From CAYSYY01 sp964576115 [NCBI: uncultured Gemmatimonadota bacterium] (GTDB taxonomy: Bacteria > Blakebacterota > Blakebacteria > Blakebacterales): a stretch of 64,000 nucleotides of DNA. Below, piece after piece: positions 42,731-51,907 of the stretch (position 1 is its first letter; the number at the start of each line of letters is the position of its first letter). Position numbers and translations under genes: made by a program. Where the stretch lies: NCBI GenBank assembly GCA_964576115.1, contig CAZNUA010000016.1, forward strand, positions 6,956 to 70,955, written 5' to 3'. The notes beneath the pieces are model-generated. The model did not search any database and was not told the origin of the DNA. It was given only the letters and a program-made list of their open reading frames with translations.

Positions 42731-43581
42731 GGCGAATAATCACAGCCCTGATCCTGCTCCTGCTGCTGCTCGCCGGCACAGCCGGCTGCGACATGATCGT
42801 GGACATGATCGAGGAGCCACCCGAAGAACCTCCCGTCGACAACCCGATCGATCCCGATCCGGGGAATCCGAGTTTCATTGCCCCGAACACGACCATCCTC
42901 TCGCCCTCAAGCGGAACCACCTCCACCACGGCCAGCGTCACGGTCACCTGGCAGGGCAATCAGGGCGTCGTCGCCTTCCAGGACAGTCTGGCCGGCGGCC
43001 GCTGGTCGGCCTGGTCGAACCGTACCTCGCGCACATACGGACCACTTGACGAGGGAAGCTATGCCGTTTTCGTGCGGGCCGCCTACGATACGACCGTGGC
43101 GGCACTGATCGAAGACACTCCCGCCAGCTCCAGTTTCACGGTCGATGCGGTTCAGGGAACTTCGCTGCACTTCAGCCCTCCCTACCTCGAGGGCGGTCTG
43201 ACCGGCGCTATCGATATGAATCTGGTGGCCGAAGATGTGACCGACCTGATGATGGTGAAGGCCGTTTTCACCTTCGATCCCGATATCGTCACTCTCGATT
43301 CCTGGTCCGCATCCGACTTCCTGACCTCGAACGGCGGCACCATTCTGTCCTATGCCGCAGGGGATAACACCGCCGGCCGCTTCGAGATCAACCTCTCAGT
43401 GGTCGGTGCCGACCCCGCCGGGGTGAGCGGTACCGGCACACTGATCAACCTCACCTTCGCCGGCACCGCTGCCGGGCTGTCCTCGCTCACCTTCGTGGAT
43501 GCCGAGACCGAGCTGCGCGATCCCTTGAATGACCCGATCGCGATCGTGCAGCTGGTCGACGCCCAGATCAGGGTGCGGTGA
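42727..43581 (+). CDS. Lipoprotein with a cohesin-type domain
   Basis: The 284-residue protein has a lipoprotein signal (ITALILLLLLLAGTAGC). A Pro/Glu/Asp linker follows (EEPPEEPPVDNPIDPDP), then an Ig-like domain (about 50-135) and a cohesin-like domain (about 145-280) with MNLVAEDVTDLMMVKAVFTFDPDIVTL and GTLINLTFAGTAAGLSSLTF, the strand pattern of cohesins that bind dockerins. The start is fixed by the ATGA overlap with the PEGA gene, and its stop touches the start of the giant kelch gene (GTGATG). It could tether a dockerin-bearing partner to a membrane; the giant protein has a dockerin-like module. That pairing is inference. Confidence 0.8.
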   Translation: MRRIITALILLLLLLAGTAGCDMIVDMIEEPPEEPPVDNPIDPDPGNPSFIAPNTTILSPSSGTTSTTASVTVTWQGNQGVVAFQDSLAGGRWSAWSNRTSRTYGPLDEGSYAVFVRAAYDTTVAALIEDTPASSSFTVDAVQGTSLHFSPPYLEGGLTGAIDMNLVAEDVTDLMMVKAVFTFDPDIVTLDSWSASDFLTSNGGTILSYAAGDNTAGRFEINLSVVGADPAGVSGTGTLINLTFAGTAAGLSSLTFVDAETELRDPLNDPIAIVQLVDAQIRVR

Positions 43582-46500
43582 TGAGCAGGCGGATGAGACA
43601 GATGATTCCGGGTGGTGGAGCCCGCTCCATGCCCTGCCGGGTGTTCCTGGCGGTTCTGCTGATAAACCTGTCAGCTGCCATCCCTTCTGAGGTCCTCGCC
43701 CAGGGCGCCCGCCCTTCGATCGCCGTCTACCAGCCAACCGGCACCCAGGCGGGGGACATCACGATTCCCTATATCATCAGCGATCCCGAGAGTGATCCGA
43801 TCGGACTGCTGGTCGAGTACTCGATCAATCAGGGCGGATCATGGGCGGCCACATCGGTCACCGGAGATACCTCAGGTATCGCTGTGGCCGATTACGATTC
43901 CAGCCTCATCTGGCAGAGCGGGAGTGATCTGGTGAACCAGGAGGCCGATGCTGTCTGGTTCCGGATCAAGCCGCACGACACGCTCGGTTGGGGCACGGCC
44001 GATACCACCTTCATCGATATTGACAACCGGGCCCCGCAGTGGATTGACGCCGAAGGGACGAGCGGAGACTCTACCTTCACCTTCCGGTTCGACGAACTGG
44101 TGGCTGACACCTCGGCCACGGATATCGACAACTACTCGCTGAGTGGCGGATTGACCGTCGCCAGTATCAGCGGCAGTGATGACGATACCTGGGTGACAAG
44201 AACCCACGAGGCTGCAGGTACAAACGGGGCGATGGCCGGGGTGATCGATGGCCTTCTCTATGTCGCAGGTGGATTGGATGGAGCATCCAACGATGTACTA
44301 GAGGCATATGATCCCGTGAGTGACAGCTGGACGGTTAAAGCCTCGATGCCCACCGGCAGACGTTCGGCGGCGGCAGGTGTGATCGATGGAAAACTCTATG
44401 TCGCAGGTGGAAACATTCCCGACCTCACGACTATCCTGGAAGTATACGATCCATCGACTGACAGCTGGATGACACGGGCTCCATTGCCATCGGCCAGAGA
44501 ATTCGCGGAAGCCGGAGTCATTAACGGGAAACTCTACGTCGTAGGAGGAACAACGTTTAGTTCGGTACTTCTCGCCGACCTCGATATATACGATCCCTCG
44601 ACGGACAGTTGGTCAACCGCGACACCCATGCCCACAGCCAGACGCGAACCTGCGGTAGGCGTTATCGACGGCAAACTGTACGTTGCGGGAGGGTATACCG
44701 GCAGCGCACAAACTGCCACGCTGGAAATATACGATCCCTCGACGGATAGCTGGACAACTGCGGAGCCCATGCCCACGGCCAGAGATTGTGCGATTGGGGG
44801 AGTCATTGACGGGAAGCTGTACGTAGCAGGTGGGGGGCTCAGTGGCAGTGACCTGAACACCCTGGAGGTTTACGATCCCGCGACGGATAGCTGGTCGATC
44901 AAGTCTTACTTGCCAGCCGCGATATCCTTGTCGACTGGTGGAGTGATCGACGGCAAGCTCTATACCATCAGTTCTTTTGGAACGGAAGTATTTGTATACA
45001 CCGCCCTCCCAACAATCTACGAGTTGACGCTCACCAGCGGCCAGACGCTGTCATCAGCGGAGCCGCCGGTCACGCTGACAGCAACGAACATTGTCGATCT
45101 CTATGGCAATACCGGGGCATCCCTGGACACGATCTTCACTCCGGACGATCCGAACCGGCCGGGTATCGTACTCTGGCAGCCGGGGGGGATGCAGAGCGGT
45201 AACATCACGGTTCCCTACACCATCTCCGATCCGGAAGGCAGCGACATCGGTCTGCTGGCGCAATACTCCACCGATGGCGGCTCAACCTGGCTGGCGGCCT
45301 CGGTCAGCGGCGACACATCCGGAATCGTGTTGGACGACTACGATTCCAGCCTGACCTGGCAGAGCGGGACCGACCTTCCCGATCAGGCCCTGACCTACGC
45401 CGTTCAGTTCCGCCTCACACCTCATGATCCCGGTGGCTGGGGCACATCTGATATCACCCTTATCGATATCGACAACCTGGCGCCGCAGGGATTCTCCGCC
45501 ACCGGAGATGCCGGTGACACCACCATCACCTTCTGGTTCGATGAACTGGTCGACCGGGATACCGCGACCGATCCGGCGAACCTGGCTCTCAGCGGAGGAT
45601 TGACCGTTGAGAGTGTCGTCATCCAGGGGGCGTTCGAGTGGTCTACCCTCCAGCCGATGCCGGAACGCAGGTGGAGCGCGGTCACGGGTGTCATCGACGG
45701 CAGGCTGTATGTCGCGGGTGGCAATGATGCCTTCAATACTCCCACCTCGACCCTCTACCGATACGATCCCGGGGCTAAAACCTGGGCGACCCTCACCCCG
45801 ATGCCTACCGCCAGGGAGCGGGCGGTCGGGGGTGTGATCGACGGGAAGCTGTATGTCGCAGGCGGGACCAACCAGAGCGGATCTGTGCACAAACTCGAGG
45901 TCTACGATCCCGCGACCGACACCTGGACCACCAAGACGTCCTTGCCACAGGCCTTCTGGCATTCAGTCGCCGGTGTCATCGATGGCCGACTCTATGTCGC
46001 CGGAGGCCAGGATGGGGCCGGTGGGGCGGTGAACGATCTCATCGTCTACGACCCCGCGGCCGACGCCTGGTCGACGTTGACCTCCATGCCGACCGCCAGG
46101 AGCGATGCGGTTGCAGGCGTCATTGACGGCAAGCTGTACGTGACCGGAGGCCAGACAAGCACATCCAATTACGTCGCACAGCTGGAGGTATACGATCCCT
46201 CCATCGACAGCTGGTCGATCCTGATACCGATACCCACCGCCAGAGACAATGCCGCCGCCGCGGTCGTGGACGGACGACTCTATGTGGCCGGCGGATGGGA
46301 TGATTCCGGGGACAGGGCCGAACTTGAAGTCTACGATCCCGTTTCGAATACCTGGACTGCTCAGACACCGATGCCGAATCCCGATCGGCATTCGGCGGCG
46401 GCTGGAATAGAGGGGATCCTCTATGTCGTGGGTGGCGAGAGCAATGATCCTGCCACCCTTGAGCAGTACACTGCTCTGCCCACAGGTTTCGAACTGACGC

Positions 46501-49500
46501 TTTCAAGCGGTCAGGTGCTCCCCGACAGTTCCACGGCAGTGACGTTGACCGCCTCGAACATCTCTGACATCTACGGCAATACCATCGCCACCCCGCTCGA
46601 TACCACCTTCAAGCCCTATTTCTACGATCCCAACCGCCCGACGGTCGCGGTCTACGGACCAGCAGAAATCGTTCGTGGCGACATATCGATCGGATACGTC
46701 ATTGCCGATGTGGAGAACAACCCGGTCGGGCTGCTGGCTGAGTTCTCCACCGACGACGGTTCGAACTGGCAAGCGGCATCAGTCAGCGGCGACACTTCGG
46801 GCATAGAATCGGCAGATTATAATTCCAGCCTGGTGTGGCAGAGCGGAACGGATCTGCCCGATACGGATCTCACCTACGGGATCCAGTTCCGCCTCACTCC
46901 TCACGATATCGGTGGCTGGGGCACGGCCGATATCACTCTTGTCGATATCGACAACCAGGCACCGCAGGAGATCGTCGAAGCCGAAGGAGTGGTTGGCGAT
47001 ACCACCTTCACTTTCCGGTTTAACGAGCCGGTCGCCGATACATCCGTTACGAACACTTCGCATATATCCCTGAGCGGGGGCTTGAGCCTCGACAGTATCA
47101 CAGCGGGCGATGCCTGGTCGGTCGGCGCCGACATGACGACCGGCCGGTATAATGCCATGGCCGGCGTCATCGACGGGAGACTTTACGTCGTCGGAGGACG
47201 ATCCGAGACTTCGCCCCTCGATCAACTCTCAGTCTATGATCCGGATACAGATTCCTGGTCGACCGGGCAGGCCATGCCGACCGCCAGACACTCGGCCGCG
47301 GCGGGCATCATCGATGGTAAACTGTATGTAGCAGGGGGAGTTGACGATTCTTTCACGCGCCTGAGTGTGCTGGAGATCTACGATCCCGACACCAACAGCT
47401 GGTCAACCGGCACACCTCTACCCGATCCCACCGGCTGGCCGGCAGCTGGCGTTATCGACGGCCGTCTGTACGTCGTCGGCGGAAGCAGCAATGACGTCAG
47501 CTATCTGAATTCTACGCGGTGCTACGATCCGGCCTCGAATACCTGGACCGATCTGACCCCGATACCGACCGCCCGCTCCAGCGCCGCCACCGGAGTCATC
47601 GGGCGGAAACTGTATGTCGCCGGCGGAGAGGGCACATCGGGTGAATCAGCCAGCCTCGAAATCTACGATCCGGATACGGACAGCTGGGTGACGGGTACCC
47701 TGCTTCAGACGGCCAGAACGAGTGCCGCCGGTGGTGTGATTGGCGGCCGCTTCTACGTTGCCGGCGGATTCAATGGCAATGAGCTGGGCTCCCTGGAAGT
47801 CTACGATCCGGCCACGGATACGTGGGTGTTCCGGTCACCACTGCCGGAAACGCGGCGATTTGCCGCCGCCGGCGTCGTGGGCGGCACCCTACATCTGACG
47901 GGTGGATTGTCCTACGTCGACAATACCGATTCGAAATCCCACGTTGTCTACGACCCGCAGAACGCGTTCCGGGCCTCTCTGACAGGCGGCCAGGTGCTGC
48001 CACCCGCCGACACTCCGGTGACGATAACAGCCGTCGATATCTCCGATTACGCCGGCAACGCCATCACTTCCCCGCTCGAGTATACGTTCTACCCCACCCA
48101 CATCGATACTATCCGGCCTTCGATTACGCTGACCCAGCCGACCGGAATGCAGAGCGGGGAGGTGTCGATCCCGTTCCTCATTGCCGACGCAGACAGCAGT
48201 GCCGACGGTCTGCTGGCCGAATATTCAAGCGACACCGGCGGGACGTGGCAGCCGGCTACGGTCAGCGGCGATACCAGCAGTATCGCGTCCGTTGATTACG
48301 CCGGCAGCCTGACCTGGCTTTCGGGCACCGATCTGGCCGACCAGGAGAATAGCGGTGTCTGGTTCCGGGTCCGGCCGCACGACACGGTCGGGTGGGGCAC
48401 GCCCGATACGATCACGGTCGATATCGACAATCGGGCCCCGCAGTGGGTCGATGCCCGGGCCGTCGCGGGCAGCGACTCCTTCGAGTTCTGGTTCGATGAG
48501 CCCGTCGTTGACGCCCGGGCGTTGAACACCGGCAATATCGCAATCTCGGGCGGGCTCACGATCGATACGATCGAGAAGGTACCCAACTGGGTCGTTGAAG
48601 AAGAGAACATCCTCTGGCGCGCCGACCCCGCAGCCGTGACGGTGGGAAGGAAACTCTACCTGATCGCTGGTGAAGGAAAAGATGGTGAACCCGCCACCCG
48701 CAACAGCATGGAGATCTTCGATTTCGATACCGGCCGGTGGGAACTCCGCAGCGGGTACCCCTTCGATCTGGGGCACGCCTGGGCGGTCGCGGTCGGGAAT
48801 ACGATCTACATGGGTGGTTATGAGGACCGCTTCTACAAATACGATATCGGGAGTGATACCTGGACACAACTGACGGCCGTATCAGGAATCGCTTTCAGCG
48901 CGGTGGCCGTCATCGACGGTCTGATCTATGTCGCCGGTGGGGATGAATTTGGCAGTGGCGCCGTGGGAACTCTGCGCATCTTCAACCCGGTCTTGGAGAC
49001 CTGGTCGTACGGGAGTTCCATGGCGGAAGCCCGAGAATATGCGGCGTATGGGGTTATCGACAACCGGCTCTATGTGGCGGGGGGTACCGGTAACGCTGGA
49101 GATCTGACGACTGCTGAAGTCTATGACCCCGACACCGATACCTGGGAGTACATCAGTTCTCTCCTCAGTCCTGAAGGCACCACCATGGGCTGGACTCTGG
49201 GCAACCGGCTGTTCATGGTCGGCAATGACACCCTCTGGGTCTATGATGCCCCGACTGATACGTGGTCGTGTGAGAGTGAAACCCCTCGTGATCGGGTTCT
49301 GCATGCCGTATCTGTCTTCGAGGGACGCGCCTATATCCTCGGCGGTTTCATTTCCAGTGGTCAGTTGCCCCTGGTCGATTCCTACGATCCGGTCACCCGC
49401 TACCGGGCTTTCCTGGCCGGCAGTCAGTTCATGCCGGAAAGCTCCCTGACGCTGACCGCTTCCAACATCAACGACCTGTACGGGAATGCGGCCGGTCCGC

Positions 49501-51839
49501 TTTTGACCGACTTCGTATCGAACGATACCAACGACGATCCCGAAATCGCCCTCACCCCGATCGACACCGAGGTCAGCGGTGACATCACCATCGCGTACAC
49601 CCTGTCCGATCTGGAGGGAGATGCGATCGATCTGAGCCCGCGTTACTCCTCCGACGGCGGGACCACCTGGCGGGTGATGTCGACCGCTTCCGACACCGCC
49701 GGGATCACCTCGGACGCCTACAGCGGCACGATCGTCTGGCAGTCGGAGAGTGACGAGCCGGGCAGCGACGTTTCAGACCTCCGGGTACAGGTCGCCACGG
49801 CCGATAACACCTTCGAGACCGGCGGCAGCGACGAGATCACCTTCCACCTCGATAACAACGCCGTGCCGGAACTCACCATCACCTCCAGTCCAACCTATAC
49901 GGCGGCGGATACGTCGTGGACGGTCGAATACACCCTCAGTGATACAGAATCTGACACCCTGTCGATCCTCGCCGAATACAGCCTCAACGACGGAGGCAGC
50001 TGGACCCCGGCTACCGTCACCGGAGATACTTCCGGCATCGTGTCCGCCGGATATTCCGGCAGCCTGAAGTGGCTGGTCGGCCGTGACGTGCCCGCACCCG
50101 GCGGCGACATGATCTTCAGGCTCAGGCCGCGCGACAACGATCCCGGGACTTCAGACAGCATCGAACTCACAGACTGGAGCGACAGCACACCGCACATCAC
50201 CCTCTCTACACCGGACGAGGGCGAATTGATCGGCGATGTAACGGTCGACTACCAGCTGGTCGATCTGGACAACTCCACCGTCGACCTGACGGCCGAGTTC
50301 TACAACCCCGGCGGCAGCTGGCAAACGGCCACCGTCACCGGCGCCCTCACCGGGATCGAGCCCGGCGCCTACACCGGTTCGCTCACCTGGCACTCGGCGA
50401 CCGACCTGGGCGGAATGGACGACGAGACCGCCTGGTTCCGGATCACACCGACCGACGGCAGCGGCGGTGTGGCCGACACACTCGTGGCGCATATCGACAA
50501 CAACGCCCTGCCGGTGATCGACCTGGGAGAACCTCTCGGCGGCACTTGGGCCCGGGATATCCCGGTCCACTTCACTCTGACTGATGCCGAGAACGACGTG
50601 CTGAGCCTGCACGGCTACTGGAGGAACGGATCGGGCGGAGCGTGGCAGCCGATCACATCGCTCGAGCCCACCACCAACCTGCAGCCCGACTCATACCCCG
50701 ATCAGGTTACCTGGCACTCCCTGACCGACCTCGGCTACGCCCACTACGACAGCATGCTGGTCAGGCTGGTCCCGACCGATATCGACACCGGCCTGGGCGA
50801 CGACGGTGATTACTTCGAGGTTTGCAACTACGTCGGCGACTATACCGGCGATATGTTGATCGGAGCGACCGACTGGGCTGTTCTGACCGCAGCCTGGAAC
50901 ACCCAGGACACCTCCCACGACATCGGTCCGGCGACCGGCACCCTGCCCTGGCTCACTCCAGTCGGTGACGGGCTCATCGACTTCGAGGATCTGGCGGTCT
51001 TCTCGATCATGTGGAACGAACTGGCGTCCGGCGGCGGAGCCGCCCTGACCAACGCCGCCGCGACCGGTGAAGCCCCTCAATCGCCACAATTCACCGGTCG
51101 ACCCCTTGGCGCGGGAAATGAACAACACCCGGTCGTCCTGCGCGCTCTTCCGCCCGAGGATCTCTGGGCCGAAGATGATGATCTGTCTGTCTATCGTATC
51201 GAAGCCACTGAGGTGAACAACCTGGCCTCGGCACGCGTTCTGCTACGGTACGATCCATCCCATCTCGAGTTCGTCGACGTTCAGGCCGGCGATTTCCTTG
51301 GCACCAGTACAGGCCGGAACCAGAGTCTCATCACTCTGAGGAAAGTCGACCAGAGTACTGGTATTATCGAGATGCTCATGGGACGGATCCAACCCGAGGA
51401 TCCCGCCGTAAGTGGCGGTGGTCCTCTCATGGAGGTACGGTTCCGCGAAAAGACCACCGCAGACCACTCCTTCGTTCTGGCTTACGATCTCTTCGATCCC
51501 ACTGCCGAACCGCTCGCTGCCTCTGTCTATCCGGCCGTACTGCAGAGTGTTCGCCGCCCGGATGAGTTCCAACTCCTGCAGAACTACCCCAACCCTTTCA
51601 ATGCCGAGACGATCATCCGCTTCGCCCTGCCGCAGGCTGAACGAGTACGCCTCGAGATCTACAACGTACGGGGGCAGATCGTACGGACCCTCATCGATCG
51701 CGAGATGGAACCGGGCTACCACCGTATCAGCTGGGATGGCCGGGCCGATGACGGCTACCGGGTTGCCTCGGGGATTTATATCTATCTGATCCGGACCGCC
51801 GCGAACCGGCAGTCACGCAAACTCACGATCATCAAGTAA
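43581..51839 (+). CDS. Giant secreted protein: Ig-like domains with inserted kelch propellers, dockerin-like, cohesin-like and FlgD-type sorting domain
   Basis: The ~2,752-residue protein has a signal peptide ending near VLAQG (residue 41). Four large modules follow. Each has a fibronectin/Ig-like unit (SIAVYQPTGTQAGDITIPY type), then the first half of an SbsA-type Ig domain (FDELVADTSATDIDNYSLSGGLTVASI type), a six-bladed kelch propeller, and the second half of that Ig domain (LTLTSGQTL..TLTATNIVDLYGN type). Propellers lie at about residues 203-475, 686-967, 1176-1460 and 1667-1944. Further Ig-like units run to ~2417. A dockerin-like pair (GDYTGDMLIGATDW, GDGLIDFEDL) lies at ~2418-2484, a cohesin-like domain at ~2515-2657, and an NYPNPFNAETIIRF sorting/FlgD-like domain at the C-terminus. 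It is a probable surface or matrix protein; ligand unknown. GTG at 43578 is an alternative start. Confidence 0.88.
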   Translation: MSRRMRQMIPGGGARSMPCRVFLAVLLINLSAAIPSEVLAQGARPSIAVYQPTGTQAGDITIPYIISDPESDPIGLLVEYSINQGGSWAATSVTGDTSGIAVADYDSSLIWQSGSDLVNQEADAVWFRIKPHDTLGWGTADTTFIDIDNRAPQWIDAEGTSGDSTFTFRFDELVADTSATDIDNYSLSGGLTVASISGSDDDTWVTRTHEAAGTNGAMAGVIDGLLYVAGGLDGASNDVLEAYDPVSDSWTVKASMPTGRRSAAAGVIDGKLYVAGGNIPDLTTILEVYDPSTDSWMTRAPLPSAREFAEAGVINGKLYVVGGTTFSSVLLADLDIYDPSTDSWSTATPMPTARREPAVGVIDGKLYVAGGYTGSAQTATLEIYDPSTDSWTTAEPMPTARDCAIGGVIDGKLYVAGGGLSGSDLNTLEVYDPATDSWSIKSYLPAAISLSTGGVIDGKLYTISSFGTEVFVYTALPTIYELTLTSGQTLSSAEPPVTLTATNIVDLYGNTGASLDTIFTPDDPNRPGIVLWQPGGMQSGNITVPYTISDPEGSDIGLLAQYSTDGGSTWLAASVSGDTSGIVLDDYDSSLTWQSGTDLPDQALTYAVQFRLTPHDPGGWGTSDITLIDIDNLAPQGFSATGDAGDTTITFWFDELVDRDTATDPANLALSGGLTVESVVIQGAFEWSTLQPMPERRWSAVTGVIDGRLYVAGGNDAFNTPTSTLYRYDPGAKTWATLTPMPTARERAVGGVIDGKLYVAGGTNQSGSVHKLEVYDPATDTWTTKTSLPQAFWHSVAGVIDGRLYVAGGQDGAGGAVNDLIVYDPAADAWSTLTSMPTARSDAVAGVIDGKLYVTGGQTSTSNYVAQLEVYDPSIDSWSILIPIPTARDNAAAAVVDGRLYVAGGWDDSGDRAELEVYDPVSNTWTAQTPMPNPDRHSAAAGIEGILYVVGGESNDPATLEQYTALPTGFELTLSSGQVLPDSSTAVTLTASNISDIYGNTIATPLDTTFKPYFYDPNRPTVAVYGPAEIVRGDISIGYVIADVENNPVGLLAEFSTDDGSNWQAASVSGDTSGIESADYNSSLVWQSGTDLPDTDLTYGIQFRLTPHDIGGWGTADITLVDIDNQAPQEIVEAEGVVGDTTFTFRFNEPVADTSVTNTSHISLSGGLSLDSITAGDAWSVGADMTTGRYNAMAGVIDGRLYVVGGRSETSPLDQLSVYDPDTDSWSTGQAMPTARHSAAAGIIDGKLYVAGGVDDSFTRLSVLEIYDPDTNSWSTGTPLPDPTGWPAAGVIDGRLYVVGGSSNDVSYLNSTRCYDPASNTWTDLTPIPTARSSAATGVIGRKLYVAGGEGTSGESASLEIYDPDTDSWVTGTLLQTARTSAAGGVIGGRFYVAGGFNGNELGSLEVYDPATDTWVFRSPLPETRRFAAAGVVGGTLHLTGGLSYVDNTDSKSHVVYDPQNAFRASLTGGQVLPPADTPVTITAVDISDYAGNAITSPLEYTFYPTHIDTIRPSITLTQPTGMQSGEVSIPFLIADADSSADGLLAEYSSDTGGTWQPATVSGDTSSIASVDYAGSLTWLSGTDLADQENSGVWFRVRPHDTVGWGTPDTITVDIDNRAPQWVDARAVAGSDSFEFWFDEPVVDARALNTGNIAISGGLTIDTIEKVPNWVVEEENILWRADPAAVTVGRKLYLIAGEGKDGEPATRNSMEIFDFDTGRWELRSGYPFDLGHAWAVAVGNTIYMGGYEDRFYKYDIGSDTWTQLTAVSGIAFSAVAVIDGLIYVAGGDEFGSGAVGTLRIFNPVLETWSYGSSMAEAREYAAYGVIDNRLYVAGGTGNAGDLTTAEVYDPDTDTWEYISSLLSPEGTTMGWTLGNRLFMVGNDTLWVYDAPTDTWSCESETPRDRVLHAVSVFEGRAYILGGFISSGQLPLVDSYDPVTRYRAFLAGSQFMPESSLTLTASNINDLYGNAAGPLLTDFVSNDTNDDPEIALTPIDTEVSGDITIAYTLSDLEGDAIDLSPRYSSDGGTTWRVMSTASDTAGITSDAYSGTIVWQSESDEPGSDVSDLRVQVATADNTFETGGSDEITFHLDNNAVPELTITSSPTYTAADTSWTVEYTLSDTESDTLSILAEYSLNDGGSWTPATVTGDTSGIVSAGYSGSLKWLVGRDVPAPGGDMIFRLRPRDNDPGTSDSIELTDWSDSTPHITLSTPDEGELIGDVTVDYQLVDLDNSTVDLTAEFYNPGGSWQTATVTGALTGIEPGAYTGSLTWHSATDLGGMDDETAWFRITPTDGSGGVADTLVAHIDNNALPVIDLGEPLGGTWARDIPVHFTLTDAENDVLSLHGYWRNGSGGAWQPITSLEPTTNLQPDSYPDQVTWHSLTDLGYAHYDSMLVRLVPTDIDTGLGDDGDYFEVCNYVGDYTGDMLIGATDWAVLTAAWNTQDTSHDIGPATGTLPWLTPVGDGLIDFEDLAVFSIMWNELASGGGAALTNAAATGEAPQSPQFTGRPLGAGNEQHPVVLRALPPEDLWAEDDDLSVYRIEATEVNNLASARVLLRYDPSHLEFVDVQAGDFLGTSTGRNQSLITLRKVDQSTGIIEMLMGRIQPEDPAVSGGGPLMEVRFREKTTADHSFVLAYDLFDPTAEPLAASVYPAVLQSVRRPDEFQLLQNYPNPFNAETIIRFALPQAERVRLEIYNVRGQIVRTLIDREMEPGYHRISWDGRADDGYRVASGIYIYLIRTAANRQSRKLTIIK
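44190..45005 (+). repeat. Kelch repeat array 1 (six blades)
   Basis: Six copies of a GVIDGKLYVAGG-type motif, each about 47-50 codons apart. A 20-nt exact repeat, starting atatacgatccctcg, occurs at 44586-44605 and 44727-44746, 141 nt apart, so the copies are recent or kept similar. Third positions are more A+T-rich here than in neighbouring genes. Confidence 0.85.
45635..46480 (+). repeat. Kelch repeat array 2 (six blades)
   Basis: Six blades with GVIDGRLYVAGG, GVIDGKLYVTGG, AVVDGRLYVAGG and a last divergent GIEGILYVVGG. Blade ends carry the TYDP/VYDP-x-x-D-x-W pattern. Base composition is closer to the rest of the window than array 1. Confidence 0.85.
47105..47965 (+). repeat. Kelch repeat array 3 (six blades)
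   Basis: Six blades with GVIDGRLYVVGG, GIIDGKLYVAGG, GVIGRKLYVAGG, GVIGGRFYVAGG and a final GVVGGTLHLTGG. It starts right after a split Ig half ending LSLDSITAGD. Confidence 0.85.
48580..49410 (+). repeat. Kelch repeat array 4 (six divergent blades)
   Basis: The most divergent array: TVGRKLYLIAGE, AVGNTIYMGGY, VIDGLIYVAGG, GVIDNRLYVAGG, TLGNRLFMVGN and VFEGRAYILGG. The blade framework remains, with D-x-W ends such as DTWTQL and DTWEYI. Confidence 0.8.
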
Positions 51840-51907
51840 TCGCCCAGCCGGTTGCGATCTACTTGCTGCAGAGGCAATGGCAGTGATTTAGGACGATGAG
51901 CGTAGCC

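Noticed and set aside
43581-51839. Type IX secretion system locus
   Set aside because: Only the C-terminal sorting-like domain is seen; no por/spr/gld machinery gene is in the window, so the export route is not claimed.
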